Shown here: piece after piece, positions 14,499-21,816 of the stretch
How positions within the stretch are numbered: the stretch's first letter is position 1
How the letters are laid out: each line of letters opens with the position of its first letter
Assembly (NCBI GenBank): GCA_038916785.1
Contig: JBCLBO010000032.1
Location: forward strand, 1 to 32,637
Direction of reading: 5' to 3'
Source: VFKU01 sp038916785
GTDB taxonomy: Bacteria > Hydrogenedentota > Hydrogenedentia > Hydrogenedentales > GCA-2746185
Length of the DNA: 32,637 bases
Made by a program: the position numbers and the translations under genes
The notes under the pieces: model-generated
The model's input: only the letters and a program-made list of their open reading frames with translations
Databases searched by the model: none
What the model was told of the DNA's origin: nothing

Positions 14499-15014
14499 TC
14501 AATTTGGGTTCGCGCCGCGCGTGAAGGGATGCGCTCCCCACATCCGCCAGATGACGAACACGGGAAACAAAAACCACGACGCATTCGCGAAGGCGACCAT
14601 CGCGCGGTGATCGGTCGCGTGCTCGCCCCAGAATTCCTCGCCCATGATGATGGTCACGTTCGTCATCATCGTCGCGGCCCACAGCAGGCTCCAGTTGCGA
14701 ATCCACTCGCGCCCGCGCGTGAAGGCGTAAATCGCAAACGCGTAGAACGGCCCGAAGAAAATTTGGTCGATCTAAATCGTCATCTTGAACCACACCGGCC
14801 GCGCCATCAGCGCCGGGTCGAAACTCCGCCCCCACCAATGCACGGCGTCCACCATGAACGGCAGCGGCCACACCGGATACTCGAAATTGTAGGGGTCGCG
14901 GATGACCAACTATTCCGTGTCGATTTGATAGGAGATGAAAATCAGGTTGATCCAGAAGAAGGCCAGAATCACCCAATCGACCCTGCGGTCCTTCAGCGGA
15001 ATGACTTGGCGCAT
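14499..15014 (-). pseudogene. EXPERA-family (EBP-like) membrane protein with two in-frame TAG codons
   Basis: A single frame of 172 codons from the ATG at 15014 to the TGA at 14499 encodes a polytopic membrane protein like the EXPERA/emopamil-binding superfamily: 'FFWINLIFISYQIDTE', 'YNFEYPVWPLPFMVDAVHWW', 'FFGPFYAFAIYAFTRGREWI', 'WAATMMTNVTIIMGEEFWGE' and 'ASWFLFPVFVIWRMWGAHPF'. Codons 35 (14912-14910) and 81 (14774-14772) are TAG. The context 'KMTI-stop-ID' suggests the second was Trp (TGG). There is no frameshift and the ribosome site (GGGAGAGGAAACG) is good. The predicted ORF at 14362-15018 in another frame is only its shadow. Superfamily members include sterol isomerases and lipid or transport proteins; the role here is unknown. 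Confidence 0.75.
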
Positions 15015-15115
15015 GCAATCGTTTCCTCTCCCGTGACGTCCCCGCGCACTACTATACGGGCCACCAACCCCGCTCCCATTGCGGCGTATTCCGCGCTAAT
15101 GCGAGAATCCGCCCG

Positions 15116-17527
15116 ATGAGCCCCGACGACGACCCCCTCGCGCGCGAAGTCCGCGCTGTCCGCACCGCGCTCGGCGCGTGGCTGCGCGACGACCACACCT
15201 TCGTGCGCATCACCGGCGCCGACGCGGCCTCGTGGCTGCACTCGCAGACCACGAACGACGTGCTCGCGCTGAAGTCCGGCGAAGGCCACCACAACGCTGC
15301 GCTCGATCGCCAGGGCCGCCTGCAAGCGCACTTCACGCTGCACCGCTGGGCGGACGAATTCTGGATGCTGGCCGAACGCGCGCAATGGGCGCACCTGCAA
15401 GAACATCTCGACGCGCACCTTTTTATCGAGGACGCCAAGATGGAAGAAACCGGCGGCGATCTCGATCAGATTGTCATCCAGGGACCGGAAACTCTTGCTG
15501 TTCTCGCAAGAATCTTAGGCACGGACCACGTCGCCACGAACGAATTGCTGCCCAACGCGCTGCACGGCGTGCATCCGGTCGAGTTATCCAACATCGAGAC
15601 CCTCGCCTTCTGCGCATCGCCGACCGGCGAAGACGGCTATGTTCTCGTCCTCGAAAAAGGAAAAGGCCGCGCGTTCCTCGACGAAGTCCTCTCCCGCGCT
15701 CGCGAGCTCGGTCACGAGGCGCTGGAAATTTCGCCTGACGCACGAGAAGTCCTGCGCATTGAGGCCGGCCTGCCCCGCTTCGGAATCGACATCGACCGCG
15801 GCCAGGTCATCTCCGAGACCTCGCTCGACCGCGACTGCGTCTCGTACACAAAGGGTTGCTACCTCGGCCAGGAAGTCGTCGCGCGCCTAAAGACCTACGG
15901 CTCGCCCAAGCGCGCGCTCACGGGACTGGTCTTCCGTAGCATCGGTCTCCGTCCGATGCGGCGCACACCGAAGTCGTCCCCTTCGCAGGTAGGCTACGAC
16001 ACGGTCGATTACGATTCTCTCGAAGACTCGGCGGGCCCCATCCGAATCCGGCACGGCGCTACGCTGCCACACTGGACGCGCGACAATGCAACGTATTTCG
16101 TGACCTTCCGGCTGGCGGGTTCACTACCTCGATCACTACTGGACGCTCTGCGCGAGGGCAAGCGGCTTCGCTTCAAGAGCATCGATGAGGCTTTGGAATC
16201 AGGGGCAGGACCAAAGTATCTAGCGGATGCGCGAATCGCCGATCTGGTCCAGAACGCGTTGCTTCATTTCCACAACACGCGCTACTTCCTATTTGCCTGG
16301 GCCATCATGCCCAATCACGTGCATGCTGCGTTCAAGGTGTTTCCCGGCAACGAGCTCGGAGACATTCTGCGCTCGTGGAAGAGCTATACCGCTCGACTGG
16401 CGAACACCCTACTGGGGCGCACTGGACCATTTTGGCAGGCTGAATCCTTCGACCGGCTCGTCCGCGACGCGCGAGAATTCAATCGCGTAGTCGCGTATAC
16501 CTATGAGAACCCGGATCGAGCCGGACTCAAGGACTGGAAGTGGCGGGGCGTTCATCCTTTCGAGGAGTCGCTTGAGCGCCATGCCCCCGAGAAGGCCGCT
16601 TCCGGTGCGAAGCCGCATCGGACGGAGACCGATGCTACGGAGCGCTCGATCGTTGCGAATGGCAAATTGGTCGGAGAGATGATGTCGGCCTGTCACTCAC
16701 CGACGTCGCGCGAAGAAATCGCGCTTGCGTCGCTCGACCGCGATCACCGCGCGCCGGGCACCTTGCTCGATACCGGCGGCGCGCAGGCCGAAGTCCGGGC
16801 GCTTCCATTCTACGAAGCGCCTTCACGCGAGGACCGCTCGCGCACGCTGTACGACCGCGCACTCCAACTTTTTCAGGACGACTCCGACGACGTCGATCCC
16901 GCAGCGATCCCGTTGCTCGAAACGGCGCTCCTGCTCCACCCGCGCTTCGAGGACGCTTACGAAGTCCTCGGCGTGATTCTGCACCGGCAGGGCCGCACGG
17001 ACGACGCCATTCGCGTCATGCGCCAGCTCGCCGAGATCAACCCCGACTGTCTCATGGCACACACGAACCTGAGCGTGTTCTACGTTGCGAAGGGCCTGAT
17101 CCCCGAGGCCGAGGAAGAAAAAGCGAAAGCTGCTGTCCTGCAAATTCAACGGGTCGGCGCCGATCGCGCCGCGCGCGACGCCGCCGATTCGGAGCGCCGC
17201 CGTCTCGAAGAGGAGGCCCGCGAACGCATCGGCATGTTCCTCGAAGTGCTCGATATCGATCCCGACGACCCGTTGGCGACCTTCGGCCTGGGCAAAGCCT
17301 ACATCCAACTCAATCAGTTCGCCGACGCGCTCCCCCATCTCGAACGCGCCACGCAACTCCAGAAGGACTTCTCCGTCGCCTGGCTCGACTACGCCAAGTG
17401 CCACGAGTTCCTCGGCCACGCCGCAGAAGCCGCCGCGGCCTACAAGGCCGGCATCGCCGCCGCCGCGCGCAAAGGCGACCTCATGCCGATGCGCGAAATG
17501 GAGCGGCGCCTCAAGGCGCTGGCATAA
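15116..17527 (+). CDS. YgfZ-like folate-binding protein with TPR domain, carrying an in-frame RAYT insertion
   Basis: One open frame of 803 codons contains three parts. Residues 1-272 are the YgfZ/GcvT-like fold ('GADAASWLHSQTTNDVLAL' and the signature K246-G-C-Y-L-G-Q-E253). YgfZ proteins aid Fe-S enzyme maintenance with folate. Residues 273-509 are translated from a REP/RAYT mobile element (15933-16641) inserted in the C-terminal barrel between 'ALTGLVF' and 'SIVANGKLVGEMMSACHSPT'. Residues about 510-560 complete YgfZ ('LASLDRDHRAPGTLLDTGG', 'EVRALPFYE'), and about 565-803 form TPR repeats with a charged coiled segment near 680-710. The start is the ATG at 15116. The insertion should disrupt the barrel, yet no stop is introduced. 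Whether the product folds is unknown. Confidence 0.85.
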   Translation: MSPDDDPLAREVRAVRTALGAWLRDDHTFVRITGADAASWLHSQTTNDVLALKSGEGHHNAALDRQGRLQAHFTLHRWADEFWMLAERAQWAHLQEHLDAHLFIEDAKMEETGGDLDQIVIQGPETLAVLARILGTDHVATNELLPNALHGVHPVELSNIETLAFCASPTGEDGYVLVLEKGKGRAFLDEVLSRARELGHEALEISPDAREVLRIEAGLPRFGIDIDRGQVISETSLDRDCVSYTKGCYLGQEVVARLKTYGSPKRALTGLVFRSIGLRPMRRTPKSSPSQVGYDTVDYDSLEDSAGPIRIRHGATLPHWTRDNATYFVTFRLAGSLPRSLLDALREGKRLRFKSIDEALESGAGPKYLADARIADLVQNALLHFHNTRYFLFAWAIMPNHVHAAFKVFPGNELGDILRSWKSYTARLANTLLGRTGPFWQAESFDRLVRDAREFNRVVAYTYENPDRAGLKDWKWRGVHPFEESLERHAPEKAASGAKPHRTETDATERSIVANGKLVGEMMSACHSPTSREEIALASLDRDHRAPGTLLDTGGAQAEVRALPFYEAPSREDRSRTLYDRALQLFQDDSDDVDPAAIPLLETALLLHPRFEDAYEVLGVILHRQGRTDDAIRVMRQLAEINPDCLMAHTNLSVFYVAKGLIPEAEEEKAKAAVLQIQRVGADRAARDAADSERRRLEEEARERIGMFLEVLDIDPDDPLATFGLGKAYIQLNQFADALPHLERATQLQKDFSVAWLDYAKCHEFLGHAAEAAAAYKAGIAAAARKGDLMPMREMERRLKALA
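15933..15962. repeat. Left 30-bp inverted REP end of RAYT element
   Basis: Perfect reverse complement of 16612-16641. Internal hairpin with 7-bp arms (GCATCGG/CCGATGC) and a 7-nt loop. Together these are the arms of a REP-doublet flanking a RAYT gene. Confidence 0.9.
16612..16641. repeat. Right 30-bp inverted REP end of RAYT element
   Basis: Perfect reverse complement of 15933-15962, with the same internal hairpin. The ygfZ frame resumes immediately after it with residues 'SIVANGKLVGE'. Confidence 0.9.
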
Positions 17528-17582
17528 GCGACGCGACCCGCGCTACACTCCGCCCGGCAGATCCAACCGGGAGACTCTCACC

Positions 17583-19067
17583 ATGCGCGCACTCTTCAGC
17601 TGTGCATTCGCCTGCATCCTCGCCACCGCACCCGCCGCCTTCGCGCAGGAGACCTACGATCTCGTCCTCTCACGCGGCCATGTGATGGATCCCGAGTCCG
17701 GCCTTGACGCGGTGCGCGACATCGGTATCCGCGGCGGAAAAATCGTGGCCATCTCCGAATCGTCCCTGCGCGGCAAAGACACCGTCAACGCCGCCAACCT
17801 CGTCGTCGCGCCGGGCTTCATCGATCTCCACGCGCACGGCCAGGACGAAGTCAGCGCCGGCTTCCAGGCGCAGGACGGCGTGACGACGGCGCTCGAACTC
17901 GAAACCGGCGTGTGGCCCATCGCGCCGTGGTACGCATCGAAGGAAGGCAAGTCCCGCATCAACTACGGAGCGACCGCCGGTCACATTCCCGCGCGTATCT
18001 TCCTCAAACACGGCATCGAGGTCGGCCATTTCAGTGGTGATTCCAAAAAGCGCGAACAACTCGGCGAGAAGACCGACGGTTCCTGGGCCTACGCCGCCGC
18101 AACACAGGAGGAGCAAGTCAAACTCATCGGCTACTTGCAGCGCGGCCTCGACGAAGGCGCGCTGGGCCTCGGCCTCGGCGTGGCCTACACCCCGGGCGCG
18201 ACGCGCGACGAAGTCCAGCGCGTCTTCCAGCTCGGCGCCGACAACAAAGTCGTCTCCTTCATCCACATGCGCGCGGCCGGCCCGATCGAACCCGGCAGCG
18301 TCCTCGAAGCCATGCAGGAAGTCATCAGCGGAAGCCTCGTCACCGGCGCCTCCATCCACATCGTCCACATCACCAGCATGGCGCTGGGCCAGCTCAAGGA
18401 ATGCTTTGCCATGTTCGACGCCGCCCGCGCACGCGGACTCGACCTCACGACCGAAGCTTATCCCTACACCGCAGGCTCGACGAATCTCTCGTCCGCGCTT
18501 TTCAACGAAGGCTTTCAGGATCGGCTCGGCGTCCAATACTCAGACATCGAATGGACGCTCACCGGCGAACGGCTGAACGCGGAAACCTTCACCCAGTACC
18601 GCAAGCGCGGCGGCTGGGTCATCATCCACAACATGCACGCTGAAAACGTGCGCGCCGCGGTCGCGCGGCCCGACGTCATCATCGCTAGCGACGGCGTGCC
18701 CTTCGTTGGCGGGCGCGCCCACCCGCGCGGCGCTGGCACCTACAGCCGCGTGCTCGGCCGCTACGTGCGCGAGGAACACGCGCTCCCGCTCATGGCCGCG
18801 CTGCGCAAAATGACGCTCATGCCCGCGCAACGCCTCGAAGCCTACGTCCCGCAAATGAAAAACAAAGGACGCATCCGCGAAGGCGCCGACGCCGACCTCG
18901 TCGTCTTCGACCCCGCCACCATCCTCGATCGCGCCACCTTCGAAGAACCCGCGCAAGCCTCCGCCGGCATCGCCCAGGTCATCGTGGGCGGCACCTTCGT
19001 AGTCCGCGACGGCAAGTTCCAGCAGAACGCCTACCCCGGAAAAGCAATCCGCCGCGAGACGCGGTAG
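17583..19067 (+). CDS. Secreted amidohydrolase (N-acyl-D-amino-acid deacylase-like)
   Basis: A 494-aa metal-dependent amidohydrolase. Residues 1-21 are a signal peptide ending 'AAFAQ', so it acts outside the cytoplasm. The N-terminal small beta domain ('YDLVLSRGHVMDPESGLDAV') is followed by the metal motif H83-A-H85 in 'APGFIDLHAHGQD'. Later ligand regions are 'SFIHMRA' and 'IHIVHITSMA', with the Asp in 'IIASDGVPFVGG'. The C-terminus 'GRIREGADADLVVFDPATI' is typical of the D-aminoacylase/dihydroorotase-like branch. ATG at 17583 with GGGAGA upstream. It starts 55 bp after the ygfZ-TPR gene and may be co-transcribed. The exact substrate (N-acyl-D-amino acid or related amide) is not certain. Confidence 0.85.
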   Translation: MRALFSCAFACILATAPAAFAQETYDLVLSRGHVMDPESGLDAVRDIGIRGGKIVAISESSLRGKDTVNAANLVVAPGFIDLHAHGQDEVSAGFQAQDGVTTALELETGVWPIAPWYASKEGKSRINYGATAGHIPARIFLKHGIEVGHFSGDSKKREQLGEKTDGSWAYAAATQEEQVKLIGYLQRGLDEGALGLGLGVAYTPGATRDEVQRVFQLGADNKVVSFIHMRAAGPIEPGSVLEAMQEVISGSLVTGASIHIVHITSMALGQLKECFAMFDAARARGLDLTTEAYPYTAGSTNLSSALFNEGFQDRLGVQYSDIEWTLTGERLNAETFTQYRKRGGWVIIHNMHAENVRAAVARPDVIIASDGVPFVGGRAHPRGAGTYSRVLGRYVREEHALPLMAALRKMTLMPAQRLEAYVPQMKNKGRIREGADADLVVFDPATILDRATFEEPAQASAGIAQVIVGGTFVVRDGKFQQNAYPGKAIRRETR

Positions 19068-19113
19068 GGGCAATCGACCGCTGGGACGGATCGATCCGAT
19101 ATATCCGTGGCCG

Positions 19114-20256
19114 CTATTCCTTGACTTGCTCCAGCACGACGAAGTCGCCGGGGTTCCAGGCTTGGGCGATGATGAAGAGTTTTCCGTCGACCTCGCGCAA
19201 CACGGCGTTGTGGACATGCGCGAAGCGGATCAGGCCGAGGTCTTCTTTGCACATGATCGTCGAGACGATTTGTCCGTCCTTGATCAGATAGATCGGCGCG
19301 CCCTTCGTCTTGTCTGCGCCTTCGAGGCACGGCACCAGGGTGTAACCGCCAACGTAATCCGAGTCGCAGGGCAGCGTGCCTTCCGGCAGCATGTACCGGT
19401 CGATGAACGCGCCCTCGGGCGTGAAGCGCTCGAGCCGGTTCTTCGGGCGATCGGCCACCACGAGCGACTTGCCGTCCGGGTGCACGGTGATTCCGTGGCC
19501 GGTCTGGAATTGGCCGTCTGCGTCGCCCTTCCCTCCGAACGCGAGCCCATTCCATTCCATGGCGAAGGGTTCCGTGCTCGTCACCTTCGCCGTCAGCACG
19601 TAGTCCAGCGCAGAGTAGCCCGTCGAAATGTAATACAGCCCGCCAAACTGAACCACGTCGGTCGGCACGAAATTGCCCGCCGCGAAGTACTCCTTCACGG
19701 CCGGCACCGTCATTTGCTCGACCGTCGGCGCGGGCAGCGTGTTCACGACTTTTCCGTTGAGGTCGGCCGTGAAAATCGCTGCGCGGTCCACGCCGGGGAA
19801 CACGAGGAAGGGCGTGCCCTTCGCGTCATACCAGATACTCGCGTTGTGCATCGTGCCGCCGTCGCGCAATTCCGGCGACGCGTCCAGCAGATCCACCTGG
19901 GTCATGTCCGCATTCACGCGGAGGATGCCGGAGTTCGGCAGTCCAAAATAGGCCTCGCCCTTTCCCGGGCGATGGTCCACTGCGAAGCCGCCGTGGGCCT
20001 TGCGCAGATCGCCCCAGGCCGACTTCGGAAGCTTCACGTCGCGAATTCGAATCTTGAATTGGTACGGCGCCTGGCCCGTGATCCCCGGTGCATCCTTCAC
20101 TGCCGCTCCCTCCGCCGGTGCTTGCGTCTGCGCCTGGGCCAGCAATACCGAGCGCGTCGCGGCGCCCTCGTGGCCCGGGTGCCCGTCGTGCGCCCGCGCC
20201 CCGGCCGCCCACAAGCCCAACGCCACTCCAACCGACACCGCCACCAGCCCGCGCAT
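19114..20256 (-). CDS. Exported NHL-type beta-propeller protein
   Basis: A 380-aa protein with a signal peptide (about residues 1-22, 'VAVSVGVALGLWAAGARA') and a His/Gly-rich mature start 'HDGHPGHEG'. The rest shows repeated blade-like segments, e.g. 'GQFQTGHGITVHPDGKSLVV', 'NRLERFTPEGAFIDRYMLPE' and 'IRFAHVHNAVLREVDGKLFI', typical of NHL or six-bladed propellers. No catalytic residues can be named. I choose the ATG at 20256 because AGGGAG lies 7 nt upstream; the ATG at 20262 is too close to that site. It converges with the amidohydrolase (46-bp gap). Function is unknown; periplasmic binding or scaffold roles are common for such folds. Confidence 0.72.
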   Translation of the reverse strand: MRGLVAVSVGVALGLWAAGARAHDGHPGHEGAATRSVLLAQAQTQAPAEGAAVKDAPGITGQAPYQFKIRIRDVKLPKSAWGDLRKAHGGFAVDHRPGKGEAYFGLPNSGILRVNADMTQVDLLDASPELRDGGTMHNASIWYDAKGTPFLVFPGVDRAAIFTADLNGKVVNTLPAPTVEQMTVPAVKEYFAAGNFVPTDVVQFGGLYYISTGYSALDYVLTAKVTSTEPFAMEWNGLAFGGKGDADGQFQTGHGITVHPDGKSLVVADRPKNRLERFTPEGAFIDRYMLPEGTLPCDSDYVGGYTLVPCLEGADKTKGAPIYLIKDGQIVSTIMCKEDLGLIRFAHVHNAVLREVDGKLFIIAQAWNPGDFVVLEQVKE

Positions 20257-20633
20257 GTGCATTCTCCCTCGCTCGACGAATCCGAAGCCGCAGTCTAGCA
20301 AAGTTTTATCCATTTAGCGCAAGGCGCTCGGCGGCCACGAGGGGAAGTCGCGCAAATCGGGCGAGACAAAGCCCGCGCGGGCGGCATCCGTGGCGAGGGT
20401 TTCGGGGCGGTAGTACCGGTGAAGAATCGGAGCACAACGGTCAAAGAAATCCGGATGCGCCGCCTCAAACTCCGCCCACCCCGCAGGTGCGCCCGGAGCA
20501 GTCCCCCGGCCGTAGACCAGCGTCCCAAACGCGCAGGTCACCGTTTCATGGTTAAAGATGCGTGGCCGTCCCCAGGGCGGCACTCAGCCTCGGGATACCC
20601 GCGCGCATCCGCGCCAGCGCCGCCTCCAGCGTC

Positions 20634-20641
20634 GCCTCGCG
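20634..20641. repeat. Target-site duplication, left copy
   Basis: GCCTCGCG directly abuts the left inverted repeat and is repeated exactly at 21668-21675. The host gene frame is restored if one copy and the element are removed. Confidence 0.85.
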
Positions 20642-20775
20642 GGGAATTATCACGTTCGTTCCCACCCCCACCCAACCCGTCAAGTATTTACCTTGCAGGA
20701 GCGCACCATGAGTAGCGCGCGGCGGGCTGATAGACTCCCGGAGCCTAGAGGGGTAGGGCCGGAGGGGTTAGATCT

Positions 20776-21561
20776 ATGCCGAAAGAGACACGAAAACAAC
20801 AGTTCTATGGCGTTACCGCCTCTCTTAAAAAACCAACTAATTTTTCGATGCGCGCCGCGATCGCTACAGCGACCGTTATCGCGATCGGGGTTTTTGCCGA
20901 CAACTTACCTGAGGCTCTTGCTGGCGATAAGGAGCAGACGATGATTGCCGTCCGCATGGTGATGGCAGCAGCAATTGTATTCTTTTTATGTGTGGTGTAC
21001 TGGGTATGCGTGGCCGTCCGGCACTATCGGCGCGGTGATGCGTGCGAGATTGAAATAGATGCTCTGAATATATCCCCAGATGTGATCACATTGGTTTTAC
21101 GAAATGATGATCAATATAACGCTCTAGAGGGATGTCATGTGAAAGTTAATGCACTACAGGCTTTGTCCAAGAAAAGCGATGGATCGCAATTTGTTGGTCG
21201 TATTTTTTTAACTAGAATAGAGTATTTGATGCACGATCGGTATAGCAGATCTGGCGACTTTACTATACCACCAGGAGAAAAGGTTTATATTGATCTAATG
21301 GAAAAGCGTGGGACTGCGGGCGTCTTAAGTAATGCACATCTTTGCACAAACAATATAGCGGATCTCAATGCGGGCATTTACGAAGATTCATACCGAATGG
21401 TTATTGGGATATACGGCCCAGCGGGCAAAAAGGAACATGATTTTAATTTTATTTTGTCAGCTTTCAGATTTGATGCTACGCCGTCAGCGCCCGATACGTC
21501 AGGCGCTTCCCAACGCACTGATCCACCAGCGCATTCAGGCGGAGCAGCACATGAGTCTTGA
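20776..21561 (+). CDS. Passenger membrane protein of unknown function within IS1595-like element
   Basis: A 261-aa protein that I do not recognise. Two hydrophobic helices lie at about residues 26-41 and 57-82, followed by a basic stop-transfer 'VRHYRRGD' and a beta-rich cytosolic domain (about 88-232, e.g. 'EIEIDALNISPDVITLVLRN' and 'FTIPPGEKVYIDLMEKRG'). The last ~30 residues are Ser/Pro/Ala/His-rich and are read antisense to the transposase remnant, so the C-terminus is probably recent. The ATG at 20776 has GGAGGGG 10 nt upstream. Base composition is much more AT-rich than the surroundings. Being cargo of a mobile element, it may carry a defence, toxin or fitness function, but nothing in the sequence proves one. 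Confidence 0.65.
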   Translation: MPKETRKQQFYGVTASLKKPTNFSMRAAIATATVIAIGVFADNLPEALAGDKEQTMIAVRMVMAAAIVFFLCVVYWVCVAVRHYRRGDACEIEIDALNISPDVITLVLRNDDQYNALEGCHVKVNALQALSKKSDGSQFVGRIFLTRIEYLMHDRYSRSGDFTIPPGEKVYIDLMEKRGTAGVLSNAHLCTNNIADLNAGIYEDSYRMVIGIYGPAGKKEHDFNFILSAFRFDATPSAPDTSGASQRTDPPAHSGGAAHES

Positions 21562-21608
21562 CATTCCCATCGTTCAACCGGAACGAGAATTCGTTCACGT
21601 ACCGCGCC
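21476..21608 (-). pseudogene. C-terminal remnant of ISXO2-like (IS1595 family) transposase
   Basis: About 44 codons, 'ARYVNEFSFRLNDGNVKTHV' through 'GKRLTYRALTA' and a TAG, match the end of ISXO2-type DDE transposases (the 'YVxEFxFRxN' helix and the 'GKxLTYKxLT' terminus). All catalytic residues lie upstream in intact proteins and are missing here, because the inverted repeat begins directly before the remnant. This identifies the element's family. Confidence 0.75.
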
Positions 21609-21667
21609 TGGGAGCTTGGGTTACGAGGCTTTATGGAGCAGGGGTGGGAACAAACGTGATAATTCCC

Positions 21668-21675
21668 GCCTCGCG
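21668..21675. repeat. Target-site duplication, right copy
   Basis: GCCTCGCG directly follows the right inverted repeat; same sequence as 20634-20641. Confidence 0.85.
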
Positions 21676-21816
21676 CGGCAATATAGCCACGCCATGCGCC
21701 GCGTGCGTCCACTATTCGCGCGTAATTGCCGCGCGCTCAAACGCGCTCAAGAATTCGTCGTCGGTCATCTGCCAATACCCATGGAATAGGGGCCCATGCG
21801 CACCGGCGAGGAGCGG

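Larger units (their letters stand above)
15933..16641 (+). mobile_element. REP/RAYT element (Y1 HUH transposase, IS200-like) inside ygfZ
   Basis: A 709-bp unit is bounded by a perfect 30-bp inverted repeat (15933-15962 and 16612-16641). Each end is itself a REP-like hairpin, GCATCGG-TCTCCGT-CCGATGC. Inside, in frame with the host gene, is a REP-associated tyrosine transposase: 'HWTRDNATYFVTFRLAG', the HUH-type motif 'MPNHVH' with H401 and H403, 'TGPFWQAESFDRLVRDAREF' and the catalytic tyrosine region 'AYTYENPDRAGL', where Y461 fits the nucleophile. Domain length (about 190 aa) is normal, so the transposase may be active. No target duplication is seen, as expected for this class. Its coding frame has no stop of its own and runs into ygfZ. 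Confidence 0.88.
20642..21667 (+). mobile_element. IS1595-like non-autonomous element with passenger gene
   Basis: A 1,026-bp element with 27-bp terminal inverted repeats (20642-20668 and 21641-21667, one mismatch) starting GGGAATTATCACG. It is flanked by a perfect 8-bp target duplication GCCTCGCG (20634-20641 and 21668-21675). The antisense tail of an ISXO2-like (IS1595 family) transposase remains near the right end (21476-21608), and 8-bp duplications are characteristic of that family. The rest of the transposase is absent; an AT-rich passenger gene occupies the interior. It must have been mobilised in trans. Its termini match the 153-bp MITE at 29384-29536. Confidence 0.85.
20314..21768 (-). 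pseudogene. Conserved hypothetical gene broken by nonsense, frameshift and IS insertion
   Basis: On the minus strand the gene starts at 21768 with 'MTDDEFLSAFERAAITRE', then a TAG, then 'WTHAAHGVAILPREA', where the IS1595-like element interrupts it. Beyond the element (from 20641) it continues 'EATLEAALARMRAGIPRLSA', shifts frame near 20565-20585, and ends 'HPDFFDRCAPILHRYYRPET...PDLRDFPSW' at the TAA at 20314. Joining the parts across the 8-bp duplication restores the reading frame at the insertion point. The sequence resembles small conserved proteins beginning 'MTDDEF', of unknown function. At least three lesions make it non-functional. Confidence 0.72.

Noticed and set aside
14362..15018. 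218-codon minus-strand frame taken as a gene
   Set aside because: It avoids the TAG codons of the EXPERA gene only by being in another frame; its product is low-complexity and shows no membrane helices.
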